The notes beneath the pieces are model-generated. The model saw only the letters and a program-made list of their open reading frames with translations, did not search any database and was not told the DNA's origin. From assembly GCA_015654915.1 (NCBI GenBank), contig JAATFY010000164.1:1-19276 (forward strand): a stretch of 19,276 nt of DNA. The letters run 5' to 3'. This DNA comes from Rhodospirillales bacterium. Its GTDB lineage: Bacteria; Pseudomonadota; Alphaproteobacteria; UBA9219. The translations under genes were made by a program, and so were the position numbers. Shown piece after piece: positions 14,129-19,276 of this stretch (within the stretch, counting starts at the first letter, position 1; every line of letters begins with the position of its first letter).

Positions 14129-14899
14129 ATGATCCTTTCGCATGTCGTTCTGGCCGCATCCGCTTTTGCCGCAGGAATAATCAACGCCATTGCCGGCGGC
14201 GGTTCCTTTCTTGTTTTTCCGGCATTGCTGCTGACCGGCCTCGATCCGCGCGCGGCCAACATCACGTCCACGATCGCCCTTTATCCGATGCAGGTAAGTA
14301 CCGGCTTCGACGGACGAAAAACGGCCAGCGGAACGTCCCATCTCTCGTTCAAGGCCCTGTTCGCCATTAGCTTCGTCGGTGGCATGATCGGAGCGATCCT
14401 CCTTCTGATGACGTCGCCGGTCGCCTTCGCGCGTTTCGTGCCGTGGCTTCTTCTGTTCGCCACCCTTGTTTTTGCGCTGGAAGGCCTTCGCAAACGCAAG
14501 GCCAAGCCCGAAATTCTTCCCGACCGTCCGCACCGCGATTATCTGGGACAGGCGGGCGCCGCGCTCTCGCAGCTTGCCATCAGCATCTATGGCGGCTATT
14601 TCGGCGCGGGCATCGGCCTTTTGATGCTGGCGACGCTGGCTTACGCGGGCATGGATATCCGGCAGGCCGCCAAGACAAAAAATATTCTCGCCGCCGTGAT
14701 CAACACATCGGCGGTCGGCGTGTTCCTTCTGTCGACCGATGTTCACTGGATCAGGTCAGGAATCGTTGCCGTCGCGGCCATCGCCGGCGGCCTTATCGGC
14801 GTGCGCCTGCTGGACAGGATCGACGAGCGCTATCTGCGCATAGCCGTTATCGCCATTGGATTGATACTAGCCGGCGTGCTGTTCTGGCGGGCCCGATAG
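14129..14899 (+). CDS. TauE/SafE-family sulfite/anion exporter
   Basis: A 256-residue inner-membrane protein with about eight hydrophobic helices in two similar halves, the TauE/SafE layout. The first half has AGIINAIAGGGSFLVFPALLL (about 15-35) with the typical GGG(S/T)F; the second has ISIYGGYFGAGIGLLMLATLA (about 151-171) with GGYFGAG. A cytosolic basic loop near residue 120 joins them. Family members export sulfite, sulfoacetate or related anions, but substrates vary and none can be assigned. A weak GAGAAAAG site precedes the ATG. Its stop is 2 bp from the convergent rplS stop, so there is no room for separate terminators. Confidence 0.9.
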   Translation: MILSHVVLAASAFAAGIINAIAGGGSFLVFPALLLTGLDPRAANITSTIALYPMQVSTGFDGRKTASGTSHLSFKALFAISFVGGMIGAILLLMTSPVAFARFVPWLLLFATLVFALEGLRKRKAKPEILPDRPHRDYLGQAGAALSQLAISIYGGYFGAGIGLLMLATLAYAGMDIRQAAKTKNILAAVINTSAVGVFLLSTDVHWIRSGIVAVAAIAGGLIGVRLLDRIDERYLRIAVIAIGLILAGVLFWRAR

Positions 14900-14901
14900 G
14901 A

Positions 14902-15312
14902 TTAAGCGCTCTTGGCTTCCTCAGCCTTGGGCGGAAGCGGAGCAGCCGCTTCGTAGTCCTTGCGTTCCGTAATGCGCGCCGCTTTGCCGCGCAGATTGCG
15001 CAGGTAATAAAGCTTCGAGCGGCGAACCGTGCCGCGACGAACCAGCGCAACGGATTCGACGCGTGGGCTGTAAAGCGGGAACACGCATTCCACGCCTTCG
15101 CTGTAGCTGATCTTGCGCACGGTGAAGGATGAATTGATGCCGCCGCTCTTGCGCGCAATGCAGATGCCTTCGAACAACTGCACGCGTTCGCGTGAGCCTT
15201 CGATGACCTTGACGTTGACGGCGATCGTATCGCCCACGTCGAATTCCGCGACCTTGGTGGCGGTTTTCAGCTTTTCCAGCTGCTGCTGTTCGATTTTCTG
15301 TAGCAAGTTCAT
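14902..15312 (-). CDS. rplS: 50S ribosomal protein L19
   Basis: L19 lies at the interface of the ribosomal subunits. The 136-residue protein begins MNLLQKIEQQQLEKL and has the family core FDVGDTIAVNVKVIEGSRER, LFEGICIARKSGG, SFTVRKISYSEGVECVFPLYSP and RRGTVRRSKLYYLRNLRGKAARI. A short acidic/Ala tail (EAAAPLPPKAEEAKSA) extends past the core, as in many alphaproteobacteria. Only 1 bp separates the trmD stop from the rplS ATG, and the ribosome-binding site GAAGGAG lies within the end of trmD. Confidence 0.97.
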   Translation of the reverse strand: MNLLQKIEQQQLEKLKTATKVAEFDVGDTIAVNVKVIEGSRERVQLFEGICIARKSGGINSSFTVRKISYSEGVECVFPLYSPRVESVALVRRGTVRRSKLYYLRNLRGKAARITERKDYEAAAPLPPKAEEAKSA

Positions 15313-15313
15313 G

Positions 15314-16048
15314 TTACTTCTCCTTCGTCTTTCTTTTGTTCAGCGATTGATACCGTTCGTACATATCCGGGCGGCGCTGCTGCGTAATCTCTTCCGCTTT
15401 CGCCTGCCGCCAGGCCCTGACTTTCTCGTGGTGCCCCGAAACCAGAATTTCCGGCACCGTCATTCCGTTCCAGACTGCGGGCCGCGTGTAGTGCGGATAT
15501 TCCAGCAAGCCTGCTTCAAAACTTTCTTCTTCCGTCGTCGCGGCGTTACCGACCACTCCGGGTAGTAAACGCACGCACGCCTCGATCAAGGCCATGGCGG
15601 CAACCTCGCCGCCCGCCAGCACGAAATCGCCGAGGCTGACTTCTTCCAGCGCTTCGGCATCGATCACGCGCTGATCGACCCCTTCGTACCGTCCGCAAAG
15701 CAACAGCACGGACGGAGCCTCGACCAACTCCTTCACCAGCGCCTGATTCAACATCCGGCCACGCGGCGATAGATATATTTTACGGGCCGGTGAGCCGAAT
15801 TTGGCTTCCGCACCCTTGATGGCGGCGCTGACCACATCGGGCCGCATCACCATCCCCGCGCCGCCCCCGTAAGGGGTGTCGTCGACGGAGGCGTGTTTAT
15901 CGCTGGCAAAACCCCGAATGTCCAGCGTTTCCAGCCGCCATAACCCGTCTTTTAGCGCTTTTCCGGGCAAACTGGCGCCCAAAATCCCCGGAAACATCTC
16001 GGGAAAAAGCGTTAAAACGCTGGCAATCCATGGGTTTTTATTTGACAT
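15314..16048 (-). CDS. trmD: tRNA (guanine-N1)-methyltransferase
   Basis: TrmD methylates G37 next to the anticodon of tRNAs with a G at position 36, preventing frameshifts. The 244-residue SPOUT protein has VLTLFPEMFPGILG at the N-terminus, DTPYGGGAGMVMRPDVV (about 57-73), the AdoMet-binding knot LLLCGRYEGVDQRV and SLGDFVLAGGE, and GLLEYPHYTRP. It is normally preceded directly by rimM. Here 556 bp separate them, filled by a plus-strand orphan gene, so trmD-rplS may need their own promoter. The ATG at 16048 has only a weak GGGG-type ribosome-binding site. Confidence 0.97.
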   Translation of the reverse strand: MSNKNPWIASVLTLFPEMFPGILGASLPGKALKDGLWRLETLDIRGFASDKHASVDDTPYGGGAGMVMRPDVVSAAIKGAEAKFGSPARKIYLSPRGRMLNQALVKELVEAPSVLLLCGRYEGVDQRVIDAEALEEVSLGDFVLAGGEVAAMALIEACVRLLPGVVGNAATTEEESFEAGLLEYPHYTRPAVWNGMTVPEILVSGHHEKVRAWRQAKAEEITQQRRPDMYERYQSLNKRKTKEK

Positions 16049-16070
16049 GCTAAAGTACAGCCCCTAATTT
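16042..16070 (+). promoter_or_regulatory. Candidate promoter for the orphan gene, overlapping the trmD start codon
   Basis: A perfect TTGACA (16042-16047) overlaps the first codons of trmD on the opposite strand. A weak -10 TAATTT (16065-16070) follows at 17 bp. If used, it would transcribe the orphan gene at 16107 away from trmD and could clash with trmD transcription. Confidence 0.33.
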
Positions 16071-16083
16071 ACTTGATAATTCA

Positions 16084-16089
16084 TTTATA
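16084..16089 (-). promoter_or_regulatory. Possible -10 element for trmD-rplS
   Basis: TATAAA on the minus strand would place transcription start about 30 nt before the trmD ATG. No good -35 hexamer was found 16-18 bp upstream. It is listed because the orphan gene separates trmD from the rimM message. Confidence 0.22.
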
Positions 16090-16106
16090 GATCGAGAAAT
16101 ATATCA

Positions 16107-16595
16107 ATGAAAGAAGATAAGCTAGAGAATTTTAAACTCTCATATGTAATCCCGCAATCTACATACATAATTTCATATACTGGATGGGTTGTAGGAAAAG
16201 CATCGCAATTCTTCCTTTCCGTTCCAAGACCTATTAGATGGCATCTCGCCTCCGTTGCCGGCGCGGCAGGAATTGCATGCTTCGTGAACGCAGGTCTAAC
16301 TATGATGGACTATCATGCAAAAAGAAGTCACTCGGATCGTTGGCTAGTTCCCGGCTATCAATATCGAAGAAATCAAATGATAAAGGCAGGAATAATTTCG
16401 GAAGGAATTATATACGGAGTAGAGAAATGGGATCAATATTCGACTGGCCAGGGTAAGTTTGACAATGTAGATTTCTGGGGCGGAACGGCTGCGATCCTAT
16501 TTGCGGTTGCCGCATATAAATTGAGCAACTGGAAAAGACAGGCGAAGCGGCCTCCCCCTACCATCACTCCGCCTCAAGACCTGAGGTACCATTGA
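16107..16595 (+). CDS. Orphan membrane protein inserted in the ribosomal/SRP operon
   Basis: I do not recognise this 162-residue protein. Hydrophobic stretches at about 48-66 (ASVAGAAGIACFVNAG) and 126-142 (GGTAAILFAVAAYKL) are likely membrane helices, with a third possible near 20-38. The N-terminus (MKEDKLENFK) and the C-terminal tail (KRQAKRPPPTITPP) are polar. The middle is rich in Tyr, Trp and basic residues. It is AT-richer than all flanking genes and lies on the strand opposite rimM and trmD. It ends 9 bp before the convergent rimM stop. Signs of transfer are the base composition, the orientation and the break in a conserved operon. The continuous frame and its tight fit support a real gene. 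Confidence 0.58.
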   Translation: MKEDKLENFKLSYVIPQSTYIISYTGWVVGKASQFFLSVPRPIRWHLASVAGAAGIACFVNAGLTMMDYHAKRSHSDRWLVPGYQYRRNQMIKAGIISEGIIYGVEKWDQYSTGQGKFDNVDFWGGTAAILFAVAAYKLSNWKRQAKRPPPTITPPQDLRYH

Positions 16596-16604
16596 TAGAT
16601 TATC

Positions 16605-17123
16605 TTACGTCTCTGCCTCATCCATCCAGCCCTGCGGCGGATCGATAACGACGCATCCGGCCTTCACATCAACTTCCGGCACATAAGTATCGGTAAAGGG
16701 AAGCATGAAGCTTTTCGTCCCCGCGCCGATTTCCAAAAACGGCCCGCCGCCATAGTTATGGACCGCCTGAACCTTTCCGAAGCTTTCGCCTTTTTTGCCC
16801 TGTGCCGCGAGGCCGACAAGATCAGCCTCGTAATATTCCCGCTTACCGGTCTTTGGCAGTACTGAACGCGGCGCATAGAGTTTCTCGCCGCGCAACCCGT
16901 CCGCCGCTTCCTTGCTTTTCACGCCTTTGACCTCGGCGATAAAAAAATCTTTCGCGGCGCTCAGGAGTTTGACGGCAAAATCGCGCTTGCCGTCTTCGTC
17001 CGTTAGCGGGCTGTAATCGCCGATGGCTTCGGGGTCTTCCGTAAAACTGCGCAGGCGAACGAGGCCGCGCACACCGTGCGCGCCTGCGATCATGCCCACG
17101 CAGATTTTAGGGTCCTGCTTCAT
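16605..17123 (-). CDS. rimM: 16S rRNA processing protein RimM
   Basis: RimM binds the 30S head via S19 and assists late 16S rRNA processing. The product is 172 residues from ATG 17123; a TTG one codon upstream (17126) is the alternative start. The N-terminal barrel has ICVGMIAGAHGVRGLVRLRSFTEDP, the family signature. The C-terminal PRC barrel begins near EYYEADLVGL and contains GGGPFLEI and the terminal FMLPFTDTYVPEVDVKAGCVVIDPPQGW. It starts 9 bp after the rpsP stop, in the usual order ffh-rpsP-rimM. The next gene should be trmD, but a plus-strand orphan gene intervenes. Confidence 0.95.
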   Translation of the reverse strand: MKQDPKICVGMIAGAHGVRGLVRLRSFTEDPEAIGDYSPLTDEDGKRDFAVKLLSAAKDFFIAEVKGVKSKEAADGLRGEKLYAPRSVLPKTGKREYYEADLVGLAAQGKKGESFGKVQAVHNYGGGPFLEIGAGTKSFMLPFTDTYVPEVDVKAGCVVIDPPQGWMDEAET

Positions 17124-17132
17124 CAACGACGC

Positions 17133-17588
17133 TTAAGCCGCAGGCGTTTCCGCCGGAGCTTCGGCAGGAGCTGCTTCGACTGCTGGAGCTTCGGCTGCCG
17201 GTGCGGGCGCTTCAGCCGCAGGAGCCGGAGCTGCCGCCGCCTTGGCCGCTTCTTCCGCCGCTGCCGCTTCGATCTTCATGCGTTCCTGCGTCTTGGCGCG
17301 AGGAGCCGATTTCTTGGGCGTCTCGTTCCACGTAACCTTAGGCCCCAGATTAGCTGCGGCCAGGAAACGGGCTACGCGGTCGCTAGGTTGCGCGCCGGAC
17401 TTAATCCAATGCTTGATGCGTTCTTCCACAAGGGTAACGCGCTTCGGGTCTTCCTTTTTCAGCATCGGGTTATAGGTGCCGATCTTTTCGATTAAGCGGC
17501 CGACGCGCGGCGAACGGCTGTCCGCCACCACGATATGGTAAAAAGGACGCTTCTTGGTGCCGTGTCTTGTCATACGCATGGATAACAT
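17133..17588 (-). CDS. rpsP: 30S ribosomal protein S16 with Ala/Pro-rich tail
   Basis: S16 is an early-assembling 30S protein. The product from ATG 17588 is 151 residues. The conserved core (about 1-90) includes HGTKKRPFYHIVVADSRSPR, IEKIGTYNP and a segment ending in DRVARFLAAANL. Beyond residue 100 the protein is a low-complexity tail of Ala, Pro and Glu with repeated PAPAAEAP-like units; such tails occur in alphaproteobacterial S16. The AAGGAG site 7 bp upstream fixes the start; a longer frame to 17651 runs into the repeat element and is spurious. ffh lies upstream with the element between them. Confidence 0.96.
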   Translation of the reverse strand: MLSMRMTRHGTKKRPFYHIVVADSRSPRVGRLIEKIGTYNPMLKKEDPKRVTLVEERIKHWIKSGAQPSDRVARFLAAANLGPKVTWNETPKKSAPRAKTQERMKIEAAAAEEAAKAAAAPAPAAEAPAPAAEAPAVEAAPAEAPAETPAA

Positions 17589-17628
17589 TTCTTCTCTCCT
17601 TGGTTGGTCGTTACTAAGTTCTTGTATC

Positions 17629-17709
17629 GTCATGCCCGCGCAAGCGGGCATCCCGTTTTCTTCTTCTCCCGTTTAAACCAAACGGGATTCCCGCTTTCGC
17701 GGGAATGAC
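17629..17709. repeat. Three-arm palindromic repeat, short type (family 2, copy 4)
   Basis: The left arm is ATGCCCGC-GCAA-GCGGGCAT, the central arm ATCCCGTTT pairs with AAACGGGAT, and the right arm is ATTCCC, eight bases, GGGAAT (17687-17706). The whole is bounded by GTCAT and ATGAC. It sits between the ffh stop and the rpsP ribosome-binding site. The right arm fits the ATTCCC-N8-GGGAAT form known for neisserial dRS3 repeats. Confidence 0.9.
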
Positions 17710-17715
17710 AAAAAA

Positions 17716-19095
17716 CTATTCTTTTCCCGTCAGGCCGCTCATATCGCCGCCCATCAGTTTCGGCATCATGCCGCGCATGAAACCGCTTTTGCCGAGCTTC
17801 TGCATCTGCTTCATCATCTTCTGCATTTCCAGAAATTGTTTGATCAGGCGGTTGACATCCGAAACATCGACGCCCGAGCCGCTGGCAATGCGCCGCTTGC
17901 GCGACGCGCCGAGCAGATCGACATTCTTGCGCTCGGCGGGCGTCATCGACTGGATGATGGCTTCCTGCTGTTTAACCTTCCGGTCATCGACATTGGCGTT
18001 CTTCAGCGCGTCTTTCATCTTGCCCATGCCGGGCATAAGATTCATCAGGCCGCCAAGGCCGCCCCTTTTCTGCATCTGCCGCAATTGCTTGGCGAGGTCG
18101 GTGAAATCGAACTTGCCGCCGGAGATAAATTTCTCCGCCATTTCCCGCGCGTCGCCATGATCGATGGTCGCCGCTGCTTTTTCTACCAGCGAGACCACAT
18201 CGCCCATCCCGAGAATGCGGTTGGCAAGGCGATCAGGGTGATAAATTTCCAGCGCATCGGACTTTTCGCCGGTGCCGAGGAGCTTGCTGGGCTTACCGGT
18301 GACGGCACGCATGGAGAGCGCCGCGCCGCCGCGCGCATCGCCGTCGATACGCGTCAGGATAATGCCGGAAAGGCCGATTTTCCGGTCGAATTGCTGCGCC
18401 GTGTTCACGGCGTCCTGCCCCGTCATCGCATCGACGACGAGAAGTTTTTCATGCGGCGCGGCGACATCGCGCACAGCGGCTGCTTCGGCCATCAGTTCAT
18501 CATCGATCGCCAGACGTCCGGCGGTATCGAGAATGACGATATCGAAAACTTCCTTGCGGGCGGTATCGAGCGCGCGCTTGGCAATCTCGACCGGCTTTTG
18601 TCCCTTGATAACCGGCAGGACGGCGACGCCGATCTGTGATCCCAGCACCGCCAACTGTTCCTGCGCGGCAGGACGTTGAACGTCCAGTGAAGCGAGCAAA
18701 ACTTTTTTGCGATCCACATCCGTGAGCCGCTTCGCCAGCTTGGCCGAGGTCGTGGTTTTACCGGAACCTTGCAGGCCGAGCATCATGATCACGACCGGCG
18801 GCGTCACACCGAGGTTAAGCGGCTCCGCTTCCTTGCCGAGCAGATCGACCAGATGGTCGTGCACGATCTTGATGACTTGTTGTCCGGGCGTGATGGAGCG
18901 CATCACCTCATGCCCGAGGGCGTGCTCCTTGACCTTGGCGATAAAATCCTTGACGACCGGCAGCGCGACATCGGCTTCCAGCAACGCCACGCGCACTTCG
19001 CGCATGGCCTCATTGACGTCGTCTTCCGTCAGGCTGCCGCGCCGCGTAAGCCGGTCCAGAATGCCGGTCAGTTTGCTGCTTAGATTATCGAACAT
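17716..19095 (-). CDS. ffh: Signal recognition particle protein Ffh
   Basis: Ffh binds 4.5S RNA and signal sequences emerging from the ribosome and brings them to FtsY at the membrane. The product is 459 residues. The N domain (about 1-95) starts MFDNLSSKLTGILDRL. The G domain has the P-loop GLQGSGKTT (107-115), DVQRPAAQEQL, DTAGR (190-194) and TRIDGDARGG (248-257); Arg-Ile here is a mild change from the common Lys-Leu. The Met-rich M domain (about 325-459) has LMNLMPGMGKM, the RNA-binding RKRRIASGSG and FLEMQKMMKQMQKLG. The start is set by GGAGGAG 4 bp upstream; the longer frame to 19197 is repeat sequence. It is the first gene of the ffh-rpsP-rimM block. Confidence 0.97.
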   Translation of the reverse strand: MFDNLSSKLTGILDRLTRRGSLTEDDVNEAMREVRVALLEADVALPVVKDFIAKVKEHALGHEVMRSITPGQQVIKIVHDHLVDLLGKEAEPLNLGVTPPVVIMMLGLQGSGKTTTSAKLAKRLTDVDRKKVLLASLDVQRPAAQEQLAVLGSQIGVAVLPVIKGQKPVEIAKRALDTARKEVFDIVILDTAGRLAIDDELMAEAAAVRDVAAPHEKLLVVDAMTGQDAVNTAQQFDRKIGLSGIILTRIDGDARGGAALSMRAVTGKPSKLLGTGEKSDALEIYHPDRLANRILGMGDVVSLVEKAAATIDHGDAREMAEKFISGGKFDFTDLAKQLRQMQKRGGLGGLMNLMPGMGKMKDALKNANVDDRKVKQQEAIIQSMTPAERKNVDLLGASRKRRIASGSGVDVSDVNRLIKQFLEMQKMMKQMQKLGKSGFMRGMMPKLMGGDMSGLTGKE

Positions 19096-19107
19096 CTTCT
19101 CTCCTCC

Positions 19108-19173
19108 GTCATGCCCGCGCAGGCGGACATCCATCTTTATTTCAAGATGGACCCCCGCCTTCGCGGGGGTGAC
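19108..19173. repeat. Three-arm palindromic repeat, short type (family 2, copy 5)
   Basis: A 66-bp version. The left arm ATGCCCGC...GGCGGACAT is imperfect, the central arm TCCATCTT pairs with AAGATGGA, and the right arm is CCCCCGC-CTTC-GCGGGGG. The border GTCAT stands immediately beside the ffh ribosome-binding site, so the arm next to it could affect ffh translation. Confidence 0.85.
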
Positions 19174-19214
19174 ATTCATTGTTAAACCTGCACTCAAAAC
19201 TCCAAACGAAAACG

Positions 19215-19243
19215 AGCCAGTGCACGCAACGCGTGGACTGGCT
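19215..19243 (-). terminator. Hairpin, probable terminator of the gene upstream of ffh
   Basis: A 13-position stem with one mismatch (19215-19227 against 19231-19243) and a 3-nt loop. On the minus strand it is followed by a T-rich but interrupted stretch (CGTTTTCGTTTGG). It starts right after a TAA on that strand. On the plus strand only TTTA follows. Confidence 0.55.
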
Positions 19244-19276
19244 TTACGCCCTCTTACTCAGGACGTATCCGTACCG
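19244..19276 (-). CDS. Possible C-terminal end of an upstream gene (partial)
   Basis: One minus-strand frame reads RYGYVLSKRA and stops at a TAA (19244-19246) directly before the hairpin, which fits the end of a gene. The other two frames also stop within the last 33 bases, so the choice is uncertain and the product cannot be named. Confidence 0.22.
   Translation of the reverse strand, partial: RYGYVLSKRA

Noticed and set aside
17589..17651. N-terminal extension of S16 (MPACAGMTIQ...) and the similar one of Ffh up to 19197
   Set aside because: These residues are translations of the palindromic repeats; good ribosome-binding sites mark the starts at 17588 and 19095.
19100..19243. 4.5S SRP RNA gene near ffh
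   Set aside because: The hairpins are the repeat element and a short terminator-like stem; the conserved SRP RNA loop motifs were not found.

Overview
The window looks like chromosomal DNA of a moderately GC-rich alphaproteobacterium. This rests on a trpE/trpG/trpD/trpC set next to tpiA and a ppiD-type foldase, an ffh-rpsP-rimM-trmD-rplS ribosome/SRP cluster, a short NifS-type cysteine desulfurase with an HscB-like protein, and flagellar fliQ-fliR. The species cannot be named from the sequence. No phage, transposase, CRISPR array, rRNA or tRNA was seen. No gene-free stretch exceeds about 280 bp; the longer gaps are mostly filled by palindromic repeat elements.

Layout, left to right: fliR (cut by the window edge) and fliQ on the minus strand; a palindromic repeat; an HscB-like gene and a cysteine desulfurase (minus, one operon); a divergent alpha/beta hydrolase and a small two-helix membrane protein (plus); tpiA (minus), divergent from ppiD (plus). 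Then come trpE, a possible beta-helix enzyme of unknown function (plus), a membrane protein with a tandem repeat (minus), a divergent polysaccharide deacetylase (minus), trpG, trpD and trpC (plus) and a TauE/SafE permease (plus). Last is the minus-strand block ffh, rpsP, rimM, trmD, rplS (read right to left), interrupted by one plus-strand orphan gene between rimM and trmD. A hairpin terminator and perhaps the last codons of another gene close the window.

Two families of palindromic repeat stand out. Family 1 has two copies, both at trpE. One lies just upstream and supplies the trpE Shine-Dalgarno sequence. The other is inserted in frame inside trpE, adding 30 residues to the linker between the two TrpE domains while leaving the reading frame open. 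Family 2 has five intergenic copies (1055, 11973, 13980, 17629, 19108). They share a three-arm layout, GTCAT-arm, ATCC-central arm-GGAT, arm-ATGAC. The arms differ in sequence between copies but stay self-complementary, so structure rather than sequence is conserved.

Four AT-richer genes without a recognisable family (3949, 8790, 9572, 16107) sit between housekeeping genes and disturb gene orders that are usually compact. Two of them, with the deacetylase, separate trpE from trpG, and one splits rimM from trmD in antisense orientation. The HscB-like protein has NPQ where J-domain proteins have the essential HPD motif. No wholly new multi-gene system could be shown; the strongest novelty is the in-frame element in trpE and the structured repeat family.
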